The translations under genes and the position numbers were made by a program. From Pseudomonas sp. ATCC PTA-122608 (GTDB lineage: Bacteria; Pseudomonadota; Gammaproteobacteria; Pseudomonadales; Pseudomonadaceae), in contig NZ_LPNO01000010.1 in the NCBI RefSeq assembly GCF_001952855.1, positions 1 through 64,000 on the forward strand: DNA of 64,000 bases. The letters are read 5' to 3'. Positions 35,515 through 45,812 of this stretch are shown piece after piece. Below the pieces are notes generated by a model. The model was not told the origin of the DNA. It did no database searches and saw only the letters and a program-made list of their open reading frames with translations. Each line of letters begins with the position of its first letter. Position 1 is the first letter of the stretch.

Positions 35515-36966
35515 TCAAACCCCACACAACGAACGCAACAAACCCGTATCCAAATGCCGCTCTACCAAATCCGCCAACCGCTCAATATCCCGCTCCCGCA
35601 ACCCGTGATAATCCACCGATTGCACATCCTCCAACCCAGCCCACCGCAACAACGCCCCACACGCCGCTGGGCTCTCAAACAACCCATGCAAATAGGTCCC
35701 AAGAACCTGCCCATCCTCACTCTGCGCCCCATCCCGACGCCCATCGTCCAACTGCACCGCAGCCCGCACCAAACCAGCGCCACTGGTAACGCCCGCGTGG
35801 ATCTCATACCCACTCACCTCGGCATCCTCCAGCAACAACCGCCCCCGCACATTACGCAGCTGCTTCTCCTGCGCAAGCGTCGTACTGAACGCCAACAACC
35901 CCAACCCCACACTCGACCCGCAAGGCCCTTCCAACCCAAGCGGGTCATGCACCTGCTCCCCGAGCATCTGCAACCCACCACAAATCCCCAACACCTTCCC
36001 GCCATAACGCAGATGCCGCGCCACCGCCGTGTCCCACCCATTGGCCCGCAAATACGCCAAATCACTGCGCACACTCTTCGAGCCCGGCAAAATAATCAGG
36101 TCCGCCGCAGGAATCGCCTGCCCCGGCCCCACAAACTGCAAATCCACCTGCGGATGCAACCGCAACGGATCAAAATCCGTGTGATTACTGATCCGCGGCA
36201 ACACCGGCACCACTACCTTGAGCACCAGCGCCGCCTTGTCGATCTGGCGCTGGTCGATGCCGTCCTCAGCCTCCAGATGCAAATCCATCACATACGGCAA
36301 CACCCCCACCACCGGCTTGCCGGTACGCGCTTCCAGCCAATCCAGCCCCGGCTGCAACAGCGCAATATCCCCGCGAAACCGATTGATGATGAAGCCTTTG
36401 ACCCGCGCCTGTTCGCTCGGCGACAACAATTCCAGCGTACCCACAAGGTGCGCAAACACCCCGCCACGATTGATGTCGGCAATCAACAGCACCGGGCAGT
36501 CCACCGCTTCGGCAAAGCCCATGTTGGCAATGTCGTTCGCCCGCAGATTGATCTCGGCCGGCGAACCCGCGCCCTCGACCATCACCACCGGATACGCCGC
36601 ACTCAACCGCGCATGGGAGGCCAACACCGCCTGCATCGCGATGGCTTTGTAATCGTGATAAGCCACCGCATTCATGGTGGTCACGGCGCGCCCATGGATA
36701 ATCACTTGGGAGCCCGTGTCGCTGTTGGGTTTGAGCAGCACCGGGTTCATGTCGGTGTGGGGCGCCAGGTTGGCGGCCTGGGCCTGCACCGCCTGGGCTC
36801 GGCCGATTTCGCCGCCTTCGGCAGTCACGGCGCTGTTGAGCGCCATGTTCTGCGGCTTGAAGGGCACCACCGGTATGCCCTGGCGCACCAGCCAGCGGCA
36901 AAGTGCGGTCACCAGCGTGCTTTTGCCCGCGTCGGATGTGGTGCCCTGCACCATCAAGGTACTCAT
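35515..36966 (-). CDS. cobQ: Cobyric acid synthase
   Basis: This 483-residue protein has an N-terminal synthetase domain ([21 protein letters not shown]-loop) and a C-terminal glutamine amidotransferase-like domain with the nucleophile in [12 protein letters not shown]. It amidates four side chains of adenosylcobyrinic acid diamide with ammonia from glutamine. It overlaps the upstream decarboxylase gene by 4 nt. The stop lies 17 bp from the large inverted repeat, which separates it from cobU. Confidence 0.95.
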   Translation of the reverse strand: MSTLMVQGTTSDAGKSTLVTALCRWLVRQGIPVVPFKPQNMALNSAVTAEGGEIGRAQAVQAQAANLAPHTDMNPVLLKPNSDTGSQVIIHGRAVTTMNAVAYHDYKAIAMQAVLASHARLSAAYPVVMVEGAGSPAEINLRANDIANMGFAEAVDCPVLLIADINRGGVFAHLVGTLELLSPSEQARVKGFIINRFRGDIALLQPGLDWLEARTGKPVVGVLPYVMDLHLEAEDGIDQRQIDKAALVLKVVVPVLPRISNHTDFDPLRLHPQVDLQFVGPGQAIPAADLIILPGSKSVRSDLAYLRANGWDTAVARHLRYGGKVLGICGGLQMLGEQVHDPLGLEGPCGSSVGLGLLAFSTTLAQEKQLRNVRGRLLLEDAEVSGYEIHAGVTSGAGLVRAAVQLDDGRRDGAQSEDGQVLGTYLHGLFESPAACGALLRWAGLEDVQSVDYHGLRERDIERLADLVERHLDTGLLRSLCGV

Positions 36967-37952
36967 GGGGCTTCCTTGTAAGCGCTTAGCGCCTGATCGA
37001 GCCGCAGCCAGTCGGCCTCGGTATCCGGCAGGCCGAAACGCAGACTGCTGTTGTCGACAAACAGGCGCAGCAGAATCCCGCGCTGGGCCAGGAATTCATG
37101 CAACTGCCCGGCGCGGTCGGTGATCATCCACTGGAACAACGCGCAGCCACCCTGAGGCCGCAGGCCATGGCGTTCAAGCAGGTCAAACAGACGCTGGCTG
37201 GCCGACTCGCAACGCAACCGCTGTTGCGCATGGCCGGCGGTATCACGCAGGCATGCTTGCCCAAGCACCCGCGTCGGCCCACTGACCGCCCATGGCCCCA
37301 CCTGTTCGGCGAGCAGTTTGAGCAGCTTGCGCTCAGCGAGCACGAACCCAAGCCGCACCCCGGCCAGGCCGAAGAATTTGCCGAAGGAGCGCAGCACAAT
37401 CAGGCCAACCTGATGGGCTTGGCTCGCCAGGCTCAGTTGCGGGGTGATGTCCATGAACGCTTCGTCCACCACCAGCCAGCCGCCACGCTGGGCCAACCGT
37501 GCATGCCAGTCCAGCAGGCGTTGCGGCGTCAGGCTCAGGCCGGTGGGGTTGTTGGGGTTGACCACCACCAAGACGTCGAGGCTGTCGAGGAAGAAGTCGA
37601 CTTCCTGCTCCAGTACTTCGCGCACGATGTACCCGGCGCGACGCCAGGCTTCGGCGTGCTCGGCGTAACACGGCGACAGCACACCGACCTTGCCCGTCCG
37701 GCGCAGGCGCGGCAATAACTGGATTGCGGCCTGGGAACCGGCCACTGGTAGTACGTGGGTCGCGCCGTAATATTCGCAGGCGGCCTGTTCCAGGCCGTCA
37801 TCGGTTTCAGGCAGGCGCGCCCAGGCCCGCAGCGGAATTTCCGGGATCGGGAACGGCCACGGCGCCAGGCCGCTGGACAGGTCGAGCCAATCGGCCTCAG
37901 GAATGCCGTATTGCAACGCCGCCTTACGCAAGCGGCCACCGTGCTCAAGCAT
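36963..37952 (-). CDS. cobD: Threonine-phosphate decarboxylase, PLP enzyme of cobalamin synthesis
   Basis: This 329-residue fold I aminotransferase-like protein has [18 protein letters not shown] and the PLP lysine in [15 protein letters not shown]. It makes aminopropanol phosphate (from threonine phosphate) for the lower loop. The ATG at 37952 ([12 protein letters not shown]) lies inside the end of cbiB. In Pseudomonas this gene is named cobC, and in Salmonella cobD; the symbol given is the Salmonella one. It may equally use another amino acid phosphate. Confidence 0.9.
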   Translation of the reverse strand: MLEHGGRLRKAALQYGIPEADWLDLSSGLAPWPFPIPEIPLRAWARLPETDDGLEQAACEYYGATHVLPVAGSQAAIQLLPRLRRTGKVGVLSPCYAEHAEAWRRAGYIVREVLEQEVDFFLDSLDVLVVVNPNNPTGLSLTPQRLLDWHARLAQRGGWLVVDEAFMDITPQLSLASQAHQVGLIVLRSFGKFFGLAGVRLGFVLAERKLLKLLAEQVGPWAVSGPTRVLGQACLRDTAGHAQQRLRCESASQRLFDLLERHGLRPQGGCALFQWMITDRAGQLHEFLAQRGILLRLFVDNSSLRFGLPDTEADWLRLDQALSAYKEAP

Positions 37953-38853
37953 AAAATTCAGCCCCCACACACAGGATCAACAACCACAGCCACACGCCGC
38001 GTTGCACCAGTTGCCAGCCGCGCTCGATGGAATCCGCATCTGCCGGCGGGCCTTCGCCCAGTTGCGGGCGCTGGTGCAACTCGCCGTGATAAATCGCCGC
38101 GCCGCCCAGCTCCACGCCGAGGGCGCCGGCACCTGCCGCCATCACCGGGCCGGCGTTGGGGCTGTCCCAGGTCGGAGCCTGAGTACGCCAGCATTTGAGG
38201 GCCAGGCGGGTTTTGCCCAGCAGCGCGTAGGTCAACGCCACCAGGCGCGCCGGAATGTAGTTGAGCACGTCGTCGATCTTTGCCGCGGCCCAGCCGAAAC
38301 GCTCAAAGCGTTCATTGCGATAGCCCCACATGGCATCCAGGGTGTTGCTCAGCCGATAGAGCACTACACCGGGCACGCCAGCCACCACAAACCAGAACAG
38401 TGCAGCGAACACCGCATCGCTGCCGTTTTCCAGCACCGATTCGGTGGCCGCGCGGGCGACTTCCGTTTGGTCCAGTTCGCTGGTCTGGCGGCTTACCAGG
38501 TAGCTGACGCGTTGGCGCGCCTCGTCCAGGTCATCGCTGCGCAGCGCCTGCGCCACCGGCAGCACGTGTTCGCCGAGGCTACGCATGCCCAGGGCGCAGT
38601 ACAGCGCGAGGATTTCCAATACCCAGCCGATATACGGCGCCCACGAGAGGGCCGTGGCCAACAGGGTCAACGGCACCACCGCGATCACCCACGCGGTGAC
38701 CCCATGACTGCGCCAGCCACGGCCGCCGGAGTTGAAACGCTGCTCGATGCGCCCGGCAAAATTGCCGAACGCCACCAGCGGATGCCAGCGCCTGGGCTCG
38801 CCCAGCAGCGCATCCAGCGCCACCGCAGCGACACTCAGCAAGGCCACACTCAT
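37945..38853 (-). CDS. cbiB: Adenosylcobinamide-phosphate synthase CbiB
   Basis: This 302-residue integral membrane protein has the family start [17 protein letters not shown] and later N-Y-I-P-A-R-L and the [17 protein letters not shown] block. It attaches the aminopropanol (phosphate) arm to adenosylcobyric acid. The ATG at 38853 overlaps the bluB stop (ATGA). It is called cobD in Pseudomonas nomenclature, so I use cbiB to avoid confusion. Confidence 0.93.
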   Translation of the reverse strand: MSVALLSVAAVALDALLGEPRRWHPLVAFGNFAGRIEQRFNSGGRGWRSHGVTAWVIAVVPLTLLATALSWAPYIGWVLEILALYCALGMRSLGEHVLPVAQALRSDDLDEARQRVSYLVSRQTSELDQTEVARAATESVLENGSDAVFAALFWFVVAGVPGVVLYRLSNTLDAMWGYRNERFERFGWAAAKIDDVLNYIPARLVALTYALLGKTRLALKCWRTQAPTWDSPNAGPVMAAGAGALGVELGGAAIYHGELHQRPQLGEGPPADADSIERGWQLVQRGVWLWLLILCVGAEFYA

Positions 38854-39500
38854 TGACTCACTCCCCAAACATTCTCATACAACATGTCACTCAGTGGCCG
38901 TGGTTCGGTCCAGCCTTCGAGCTGCAACATCGGTGCCGGGTAGAACTCGGTCACCGGGCCCAGGCACAGCACGGCCAACGGCTTGGCGCCGGGCGGCAGG
39001 CCCAGCAGGTCGGCCAGGGCCTGGGGCTCGAACAGCGAGACCCAGCCCATGCCCAGCCCTTCGACCCGGGCTGCCAGCCATAGATTCTGGATCGCGCAGG
39101 ACAACGAGGCCATGTCCATTTCCGGCAAGGTGCGGCGCCCGAAAATATACCGTTCGCGATCGTCCATCAACGCTGCCACCAGTACTTCGGCGCAGTCGTT
39201 GATGCCTTCGACCTTGAGCTTCATGAACTGGTCGGAGCGCTCGCCGAGGGCTTCGGCGGTGCGTACGCGTTCTTCTTCCACCAACTGCTGGATCCGCCCG
39301 CGCAGGTTGCGGTCGCTGATGCGGATAAAACGCCAGGGCTGCATCAAGCCGACGCTCGGCGCCTGGTGAGCGGCTTGCAGCAGGCGGTGGAGCAATTCAG
39401 GCGCGACGGTGCCGCCGCTGAAGTGGCGCATGTCGCGGCGTTCGGCGATGGCGCGGTAGACGGCTTCGCGGTCGGCCTGGGGAAAGGCGTTGTCAGTCAT
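38850..39500 (-). CDS. bluB: 5,6-dimethylbenzimidazole synthase BluB
   Basis: This 216-residue nitroreductase-like flavoprotein shows R-R-D-M-R-H-F near the start, [12 protein letters not shown] and a G-M-G-W-V-S-L-F segment, all matching BluB. BluB breaks down FMN with oxygen to make the lower ligand of cobalamin, which suits aerobic synthesis. The start codon overlaps the end of cobB, and the bases just upstream are a REP sequence, so its ribosome site is poor (AGAGG only 2 bp away) and it probably depends on coupling to cobB. Confidence 0.93.
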   Translation of the reverse strand: MTDNAFPQADREAVYRAIAERRDMRHFSGGTVAPELLHRLLQAAHQAPSVGLMQPWRFIRISDRNLRGRIQQLVEEERVRTAEALGERSDQFMKLKVEGINDCAEVLVAALMDDRERYIFGRRTLPEMDMASLSCAIQNLWLAARVEGLGMGWVSLFEPQALADLLGLPPGAKPLAVLCLGPVTEFYPAPMLQLEGWTEPRPLSDMLYENVWGVSQ

Positions 39501-40888
39501 GGCCTCTTCGCGAGCAAGCCCGCTCCCACAGTAGATTGCGTTTCAACTCGGTCAACTGTGGGAGCGGGCTTGCCTGCGATGGCGGTCTCAAGGCTTGGCG
39601 CAAACAGGGCAGCCACCGCTGTCGGGTTGGACGGGAAGTAAAAGTGCATGTAGGAAGCCGTCATCCGGCCCTGACGATAAACCGCCTCGGCGCCGCGCCC
39701 GCCATTCGGGCTCAGGCCGCGGGCAATCGGCTGCCACTCGGTGCTGGTCAACGAATGATGGTAGGTGTGGCCGCGCAACAGGCCTTCGGGCAGTTCGACG
39801 TTTTGCAGGGCCAGTGCCGCCAGACGCTTTTGCATCACGGCATCACCCTGGAGCAGCCCGACCAGTTCGGCACGGGTGCCGTCGACATCGGTGAGCGAAT
39901 CCAGCAGATAGAGCATGCCGCCGCATTCGGCCAGCAGCGGTTTGCCTGCAGCGTGATGGGCGCGAATGGCGTCCAGCATCGGGGTATTTTCCGACAGCGC
40001 CTGGTGATGCAGTTCCGGGTAACCGCCCGGCAGGTAGAGGCTGTCGGCTTCGGGCAGCGCGCGGTCGCGAATCGGCGAGAAGAAGCACAGTTCGGCGCCC
40101 ATCGCCCGCAGCAGGTCGAGGCTGGCGCCGTAGGTAAAGGCGAAGGCTTCGTCGCGGGCCACGGCAATGCGCACGCCGGCCAGCAACGGTTGGGTCTCGA
40201 TCACCTCGGGTGCGGCGAATTCCACCGGCGGTGGCAGCGCTACCTCGCAACTGCTGCCCAAGGCCTGGGCGGCGGCGTCGAGGCGCAGATCAAGGTCGTT
40301 CAGTTCGCTGGCCTGCACCAGGCCAAGGTGGCGGCTGGGCAATTCGATGCCGGTTTCCCGGGACAGCGCGCCGTACCAGCGCAGGCCTTCGGTAAGGCTG
40401 CCTTCGAGCAATTGCGCATGGCGCAGCGTACCAACACGGTTGGCCAGCACGCCGGCAAACGGCAGGTCCGGCTGGTAGCGCGCCAGGCCCAATGCCAGGG
40501 CGCCGAAGGTCTGGGCCATGGCCGTGCCGTCGATCACCGCCAGTACCGGCACGCCAAAGTGCCGCGCCAGGTCGGCGCTGGACGGCGTGCCGTCGAACAG
40601 GCCCATCACGCCTTCGATCAGGATCAGGTCGGCTTCCCCCGCCGCTTCCCACAGCAACCGGCGACTTTCCTGCTCGCCCACCATCCACATGTCCAATTGA
40701 TAGACCGGCGCACCACTGGCGCGCTCGTGGATCATCGGGTCGAGAAAGTCCGGGCCGCATTTGAATACCCGCACCTTGCGCCCCAGGTTGCGGTGCAAAC
40801 GGGCCAGCGCGGCGGTGACGGTGGTTTTGCCCTGGCCGGACGCCGGTGCGGCGATCAGGACAGCAGGACAGTGACGGGGCTGATTCAA
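39497..40888 (-). CDS. cobB: Cobyrinic acid a,c-diamide synthase with REP-encoded tail
   Basis: This 463-residue protein has the P-loop A-A-P-A-S-G-Q-G-K-T-T-V and a C-terminal amidotransferase-like domain with the cysteine in PLLAECGGMLYLLDSL. It amidates side chains a and c of (hydrogeno)cobyrinic acid. The conserved protein appears to end near FYFPSNPTAVAALFAPSL; the last 30 or so residues (IAGKPAPTVDRVETQ and [12 protein letters not shown]) are read through a REP pair at 39507-39582. Its 5' ATG overlaps the cobO stop. Confidence 0.93.
   Translation of the reverse strand: MNQPRHCPAVLIAAPASGQGKTTVTAALARLHRNLGRKVRVFKCGPDFLDPMIHERASGAPVYQLDMWMVGEQESRRLLWEAAGEADLILIEGVMGLFDGTPSSADLARHFGVPVLAVIDGTAMAQTFGALALGLARYQPDLPFAGVLANRVGTLRHAQLLEGSLTEGLRWYGALSRETGIELPSRHLGLVQASELNDLDLRLDAAAQALGSSCEVALPPPVEFAAPEVIETQPLLAGVRIAVARDEAFAFTYGASLDLLRAMGAELCFFSPIRDRALPEADSLYLPGGYPELHHQALSENTPMLDAIRAHHAAGKPLLAECGGMLYLLDSLTDVDGTRAELVGLLQGDAVMQKRLAALALQNVELPEGLLRGHTYHHSLTSTEWQPIARGLSPNGGRGAEAVYRQGRMTASYMHFYFPSNPTAVAALFAPSLETAIAGKPAPTVDRVETQSTVGAGLLAKRP
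39507..39582. repeat. REP pair inside the 3' end of cobB
   Basis: Inverted arms TTCGCGAGCAAGCCCGCTCCCAC and GTGGGAGCGGGCTTGCCTGCGAT lie within the open frame of cobB and end 7 bp before the bluB start codon. Confidence 0.85.
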
Positions 40889-41496
40889 AGTTCGATGCCT
40901 TTCTGCGCCTTGATACCGGCCTGGAAGGCGTGCTTGAGCATGCCCATTTCAGTCACGGTGTCGGCCATTTCGATCAATTCGGGTTTGGCGCCACGGCCGG
41001 TCACCAGCACGTGCTGCATGGGCGGGCGGGCCTGCAGGTCGCTGAGCACCTGGTCCAGGTCGAGGTAGCCGTGCTTGAGGGCGATGTTCAGCTCGTCCAG
41101 CACCACCAGGCCAATGGCCGGGTTCTGCAGCATTTCCCGGGAGACCGCCCAGGCGGCTTCGGCGGCCACGATGTCGCGCGCACGGTCCTGGGTTTCCCAG
41201 GTAAAACCTTCGCCCATCACGTGGAAGCGCACCTGCTCGGGGAAACGCCGGAAGAACAGTTCTTCACCGGTGCTGTTGCGGCCCTTGATGAACTGCACCA
41301 CACCGCACTGCATGCCGTGGCCCATGGCCCGGGCCAGCATGCCGAAAGCGGAGCTGCTCTTGCCCTTGCCATTGCCGGTGAGCACCAGCAGCAACCCGCA
41401 CTCGTTCGGTGAATTGGCAATGCGCTCATCAATCACGGCTTTTTTGCGCAGCATGCGCGCCAGGTGGCGTTCGTCACGATCGGGGGATTCAGTCAT
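40885..41496 (-). CDS. cobO: Cob(I)yrinic acid a,c-diamide adenosyltransferase
   Basis: This 203-residue CobA/CobO/BtuR-family protein has the modified P-loop V-L-T-G-N-G-K-G-K-S-S-S and V-L-D-E-L-N-I-A-L. It adds the upper adenosyl ligand, either for new synthesis or for salvage. The ATG at 41496 has GGAG in place; the 25 codons above it are leader. It is the first gene of the operon, with a cobalamin riboswitch about 95 bp upstream. Confidence 0.95.
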   Translation of the reverse strand: MTESPDRDERHLARMLRKKAVIDERIANSPNECGLLLVLTGNGKGKSSSAFGMLARAMGHGMQCGVVQFIKGRNSTGEELFFRRFPEQVRFHVMGEGFTWETQDRARDIVAAEAAWAVSREMLQNPAIGLVVLDELNIALKHGYLDLDQVLSDLQARPPMQHVLVTGRGAKPELIEMADTVTEMGMLKHAFQAGIKAQKGIEL

Positions 41497-41589
41497 GGCA
41501 GCTCTCCGTTGGGGCTGGACAAAAACGGCGGGCAGGAAAAAGACACATACAGACAGCCAAGCATCGCCCACCGTGATGCTGTTGGATGG

Positions 41590-41800
41590 ATCAGGCCGGT
41601 CTCCGGGCTCATGAGTGGCATTGGATGCCGAGGGTGCGCCTTCCCATATCGCGGGCGATACAGTGGCTTAAGGCACCGTCTTGACTCATTTACCGTTGCG
41701 GGGGCAGCGCCGGGATCGTGGCGGCACTGTAGAAAAATGCGCTCACTCACCGGCTTCCCTGTTTCACTCAGTCGACGCGTACGCCACAGAGCACCTGAAA
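41590..41800 (-). promoter_or_regulatory. Cobalamin riboswitch controlling the cob operon
   Basis: Read on the minus strand, the leader carries AGGTGCT (near 41796), GGGAAGCCGGTG, the B12 box segment GCCCCCGCAACGGT (around 41687-41708), GCCACT and finally GAGCCCGGAGACCGGCCTG (near 41592). These are the conserved pieces of the cobalamin aptamer in the right order. Bound adenosylcobalamin should switch off cobO and the genes behind it. It is directed to cobO and lies in the 416-bp gap before the divergent dehydrogenase gene. Confidence 0.95.
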
Positions 41801-41912
41801 CAAGCCGCGAAGGTTAGTGGGTTGGGGGTGGAGCGTCAATTAAAGCCGGACATGCGCGTGAACCATCGGGCCGCTGTGCGCCTCTACCACTACAGGTATT
41901 AAGGAGAAAACC

Positions 41913-43226
41913 ATGCACAAGACCCGACTTGCCCTACTGATCATGGTCGCCGGCACCCTCGCCGCCTGTGGTGAAAGCTCTACCCTTCAGGTGTCCGACG
42001 GCACCGGGCCCTCGCCCAAACTACCCGAGCCGAATAAAACCCTGATCCCCACGGTGAATATCGCCACGGCCATCGGCTGGCCCGAAGGCGCCAAGCCGAC
42101 TCCCGCGGCGGGTACTCAGGTGGCAGCGTTTGCCGAAGGCCTGGATCACCCGCGCTGGCTGTACGTGCTGCCCAATGGCGACGTGCTGGTGGCGGAAACC
42201 AACGCGCCGCCCAAGCCGGATGATGCCAAGGGCATTCGTGGCTGGGTGATGGAGAAAGTCATGGGGCGTGCCGGGGCCGGCGTGCCGAGCCCGAACCGCA
42301 TCACCCTGTTGCGGGACGCCGACCACGACGGTGTGGCCGAAACCCGTACGGTGTTCCTGGAGAACCTGAACTCGCCGTTCGGCATGACGCTGGTGGGCAA
42401 CGACCTGTATGTCGCCGATTCGGACAAATTGCTGCGCTTCCCTTATCAGCCAGGGGAAACCTCGATCAAGGACGCCGGCACCACCGTCACCGACTTGCCG
42501 GGCGGCAGCATTAACCATCACTGGACCAAGAACGTGATCGCCAGCAAAGACGGCAGCAAGCTGTACGTCAGCGTGGGCTCCAACAGCAACGTCGGGGAAA
42601 ACGGCCTGGAAGCCGAACAAGGCCGGGCCGCGATCTGGGAAGTGGACCGCGCCACCGGCCAGCACCGCATCTTCGCCTCCGGCCTGCGCAACCCCAACGG
42701 CATGGCCTGGGAGCCGCAAAGCGGCGCGCTATGGACGGCGGTCAACGAGCGCGATGAAATCGGCAGCGACCTGGTGCCGGACTACATCACCTCGGTCAAG
42801 GATGGCGCCTTCTACGGCTGGCCATTCAGTTACTACGGGCAGCACGTGGATGTGCGGGTCACACCGCAGAACCTGGACCTGGTAGCCAAAGCGATTGCAC
42901 CGGATTATGCAGTAGGCCCGCACACCGCCTCGCTCGGGCTGACCTTTGCCGACGGCGGCAAGTTACCCGCTCAATTCAGCAATGGCGCGTTTATCGGCCA
43001 ACATGGTTCGTGGAACCGCAAGCCTCACAGTGGCTACAAGGTCATCTTTGTGCCGTTTGAGGCCGGCAAGCCCAAAGGCCAGCCGGTGGATGTGCTGACC
43101 GGGTTCCTCAACAGCGATGAGAAAGCCATGGGCCGTCCGGTCGGCGTGGTGATCGACAAGCAGGGGGATTTGTTGGTGGCAGACGATGTGGGGAACAAAG
43201 TGTGGCGAGTGTCGGCGGCTAAATAG
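41913..43226 (+). CDS. PQQ-dependent sugar (sorbosone) dehydrogenase-like lipoprotein
   Basis: This 437-residue protein has a lipoprotein signal (lipobox L-A-A-C, cysteine 19) and a beta-propeller of the glucose/sorbosone dehydrogenase type: [36 protein letters not shown] and a late G-Q-H-G-S-W-N-R-K. It is expected in the periplasm or on the outer membrane, oxidising an aldose or aldehyde with PQQ. It reads away from the cob operon and ends near a REP pair; no PQQ genes are close. Confidence 0.85.
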   Translation: MHKTRLALLIMVAGTLAACGESSTLQVSDGTGPSPKLPEPNKTLIPTVNIATAIGWPEGAKPTPAAGTQVAAFAEGLDHPRWLYVLPNGDVLVAETNAPPKPDDAKGIRGWVMEKVMGRAGAGVPSPNRITLLRDADHDGVAETRTVFLENLNSPFGMTLVGNDLYVADSDKLLRFPYQPGETSIKDAGTTVTDLPGGSINHHWTKNVIASKDGSKLYVSVGSNSNVGENGLEAEQGRAAIWEVDRATGQHRIFASGLRNPNGMAWEPQSGALWTAVNERDEIGSDLVPDYITSVKDGAFYGWPFSYYGQHVDVRVTPQNLDLVAKAIAPDYAVGPHTASLGLTFADGGKLPAQFSNGAFIGQHGSWNRKPHSGYKVIFVPFEAGKPKGQPVDVLTGFLNSDEKAMGRPVGVVIDKQGDLLVADDVGNKVWRVSAAK

Positions 43227-43250
43227 CCAACTTCGCAAACACCGCAAAAC

Positions 43251-43346
43251 AAATGTGGGAGCGGGCTTGCTCGCGAATGCAGTGTGTCAGTCACCTGGTT
43301 GTCGGCTGATCCACCGCATTCGCGAGCAAGCCCGCTCCCACATTTG
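43251..43346. repeat. REP pair between the dehydrogenase and an NlpC/P60 gene
   Basis: Inverted AATGTGGGAGCGGGCTTGC arms sit between two convergent genes. Confidence 0.9.
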
Positions 43347-43359
43347 GTTTCGTGTTTTC

Positions 43360-43902
43360 CTAGGGGTTTCGTGCCAGGCGATCGGCCGGCAACACGCGCT
43401 TGGCGCTCAGGTAGGCATTCTGCCAATAGGCCTTGGACAGCGTGTCCAGCTTCACCGTACCGCCGGTTTGCGGCGCATGCACGAAGCGCCCTTCACCCAC
43501 GTAGATCCCGGCGTGGCTGACCTGCGAGCCGCCACCGGTGGCGAAGAAGATCAGGTCGCCGGTTTGCAGGTTGTTTTCGCTCACGTCCTGGGCACGCATC
43601 ACGATCAACTCGCGGGTGGTACGCGGCAGGGAGATGCCGGCAGCATCACGGTAGACGAAACCGATCAAGCCACTGCAATCAAACCCCGAGTCCGGCGTGT
43701 TGCCGCCCCAACGATAAGGCGTGCCGACCAGGCCCAGCGCACGAAAGAGCACATCTTCGGCCGCAGGCGAGAAATTTTGGGTAGCGTAGGTATTGAACAC
43801 CGGCTTGGGCTTGACGGCCACGGGAGCAGGCGGAGGACGACTTGCGCAGGCGCTGAGCAGCGCGGCGCAAACGAGAAGAATTAGGCGGGCCGAGGTCGAC
43901 AT
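43360..43902 (-). CDS. NlpC/P60-family lipoprotein
   Basis: This 180-residue protein has a lipobox (L-L-S-A-C, cysteine 19) and an NlpC/P60 peptidase domain with catalytic C76 in G-F-D-C-S-G-L-I and a histidine in S-H-A-G-I-Y-V-G. These enzymes cut peptide bonds in peptidoglycan stems, usually at gamma-D-glutamyl-diaminopimelate. A second gene of the same type lies 144 bp upstream on the same strand, so they may be a tandem duplication. Location: periplasmic, membrane-anchored. Confidence 0.9.
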   Translation of the reverse strand: MSTSARLILLVCAALLSACASRPPPAPVAVKPKPVFNTYATQNFSPAAEDVLFRALGLVGTPYRWGGNTPDSGFDCSGLIGFVYRDAAGISLPRTTRELIVMRAQDVSENNLQTGDLIFFATGGGSQVSHAGIYVGEGRFVHAPQTGGTVKLDTLSKAYWQNAYLSAKRVLPADRLARNP

Positions 43903-44046
43903 GGGCAGAACAATCCTGATCTGGATGCGGCTTTCGCTGCCGAACGTTGAAAAACAGAACGCGCAAGCAGAGCTCGCGCGATCGATTTACAACAATGTCC
44001 AGGGATTCTAGCGCTTACACGTCAAACTTCAAGTATCACTTTAACT

Positions 44047-44682
44047 TTACTTGCTGGCGGTAACGGTAGTCGGGGCCATCGCCAGGGCGCGCTTGGCTTC
44101 GATGAAGGTTTTGCTCCAGTAACTGTCACCCAGGTTGTCGACTCGTACACCACCGCTGCGGCGGCTGCTGGAGTGGATAAACTGGTTGTCGCCCAGGTAG
44201 ATACCGGCGTGGCTGACACGACCGCGACCAGCCGTACTAAAGAAAAGCAGATCACCGGGCTTGAGGTTGTTCCGCGCGACCAACGGTGCATCCACGTTGA
44301 TCATTTCGCGGGTGGAGCGCGGCAGATTCATGCCGGCTTCCTCACGGAACAGGTAGCCGATGAAACCGCTGCAGTCGAAACCTGCTTCAGAGGTACCGCC
44401 GAAACGGTAACGGGTACCGATCAGGGACATGCCACGTTCGAGAATGCTGTCGGCCAGAACTGGAAGCTGGTAAGGCTTGCTGCCGGCGAAGTCGGCGAGT
44501 TCTTTTTCGGTTGCGATCTCTTCTTCGTAAACAGTAGAAGATTGGGATGCAACGAATTTTGCCTGGGACTGTTGTGCTGGTTTTTGCTGCTCAGCCACGT
44601 TTTGAGTGTGGGTGGCGCAACCAAACAACAGGGTAACGAGTGCGAGAGGCACGAGGGGTGCGAAGCGATTTAGCATGGGCAC
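44047..44682 (-). CDS. NlpC/P60-family lipoprotein, second copy
   Basis: This 211-residue protein has a lipobox (L-F-G-C, cysteine 22), a linker of about 50 residues and an NlpC/P60 domain with catalytic C103 (G-F-D-C-S-G-F-I) and the histidine in S-H-A-G-I-Y-L-G. It is a paralogue of the gene at 43360, with the same domain order and a longer linker. An ATG two codons later is an alternative start; neither has a strong ribosome site. Confidence 0.9.
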   Translation of the reverse strand: MPMLNRFAPLVPLALVTLLFGCATHTQNVAEQQKPAQQSQAKFVASQSSTVYEEEIATEKELADFAGSKPYQLPVLADSILERGMSLIGTRYRFGGTSEAGFDCSGFIGYLFREEAGMNLPRSTREMINVDAPLVARNNLKPGDLLFFSTAGRGRVSHAGIYLGDNQFIHSSSRRSGGVRVDNLGDSYWSKTFIEAKRALAMAPTTVTASK

Positions 44683-44890
44683 GACCGTGGCTGATGTGTA
44701 AAGAAGCCGAGACTATGCCCTCTATCACATCGATTTGCAAATTCAATCGTGATCTATGTGACTTCTTGTTTGGACTATGACATCTAAGCCCTTAACACCC
44801 CATTCAACCCATTTGCGTGGCCAAAACGGCCCAAACGCGGGTTTTCTGACGCCTGGAATTTGCCGAAAGCCCCCGATTTTAAAGGGCTGG

Positions 44891-45595
44891 CTACCAGCCC
44901 AGGGTTTCTTTAAGGAAGGGAATCGTCAGTTTGCGCTGGGCCTGCAAGGAGGCCTGATCGAGCTGTTCGAGCAAGTCGAACAGTGCACTCATGCTGCGGG
45001 TGCCGCGAGTGAGGATAAAATGCCCAACCTCGTCGGTCAGGTGCAGCCCGCGGCGGGACGCACGCAGTTGCAGGGCACGCAGCTTGTCTTCGTCGGACAA
45101 CGGGCGCATCTGGAAGATCAGCGCCAGGGTCAGCCGCGACTTCAAGTCGGCAAGCTTCACCGGCAACTCACGTGGCGAGGTGGACGCGGCAATCAACAAA
45201 CGCCGGCCGCTGTCACGCAAGCGGTTGAACAGATGGAACAGCGCCTCTTCCCAATCCGCCCGCCCCGCTACCGCGTGCAAGTCGTCCAGACAAACCAGTT
45301 CGTATTGCTCAAGGTTGTCGAGGATCTCGATACCACGGTCCAGTAGCTCCGCCAGCGGCAAGTAAACTGCTGGCTCCCCCATCTGCTCGAAGCGCAGGCA
45401 AGCGGCCTGTAACAAGTGGGTACGCCCCACGCCATGCTTGCCCCAGAGGTAGATCAGGCTTTCGGTCCACCCGGCGTCGGCTTCGCAGAGCCGCTCGACA
45501 TAGCCGAGTGCAGCGGCATTGGCGCCTGGGTAGTAATTGATAAAGGTAGCGTCGTCACGCAGACGCACACCTAGGGGCAGCTGAATCGGTTTCAT
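44891..45595 (-). CDS. hda: DnaA-homologue regulator of initiation Hda
   Basis: This 234-residue AAA+ protein resembles DnaA domain III without the C-terminal DNA-binding domain: Walker A in LIYLWGKHGVGRTHLLQA, a Walker B V-C-L-D-D-L-H-A-V-A and a sensor region SRLTLALIFQMRPLSDEDKLRAL. The N-terminus (M-K-P-I-Q-L-P-L-G-V-R) includes the clamp-binding Q-L-P-L-G motif. Hda binds the sliding clamp and promotes ATP hydrolysis by DnaA after initiation. Confidence 0.93.
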   Translation of the reverse strand: MKPIQLPLGVRLRDDATFINYYPGANAAALGYVERLCEADAGWTESLIYLWGKHGVGRTHLLQAACLRFEQMGEPAVYLPLAELLDRGIEILDNLEQYELVCLDDLHAVAGRADWEEALFHLFNRLRDSGRRLLIAASTSPRELPVKLADLKSRLTLALIFQMRPLSDEDKLRALQLRASRRGLHLTDEVGHFILTRGTRSMSALFDLLEQLDQASLQAQRKLTIPFLKETLGW

Positions 45596-45775
45596 GCTGA
45601 CTGAACGGCTCCAATCGAACCGTTAGTGACCTCTGTGTAAAGTTTGCAAAGTTTATACCCGTGACGCCGGGCGCACAATGCAGCAGACCACAAGCAAAAT
45701 CAAAGGTTTGCGTTAACTTGTTGGATTTGGTGAAGATTGTTTGACGCAATGGCGAAACGTCAGAGCCGATAAACG

Positions 45776-45802
45776 ACAAACCCGGCCTTGAGCCGGGTTT
45801 GT
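45776..45802 (-). terminator. Intrinsic terminator after the AI-2E family gene
   Basis: ACAAACCCGGC and GCCGGGTTTGT pair around a 5-base loop, ending 11 bp past the gene. The T-run is short. Confidence 0.7.
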
Positions 45803-45812
45803 GATGCTGCGG

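Noticed and set aside
34836..35525. 229-codon minus-strand frame across the inverted-repeat element
   Set aside because: It reads through both repeat arms and the REP and repeats itself in translation; explained by the repeat.
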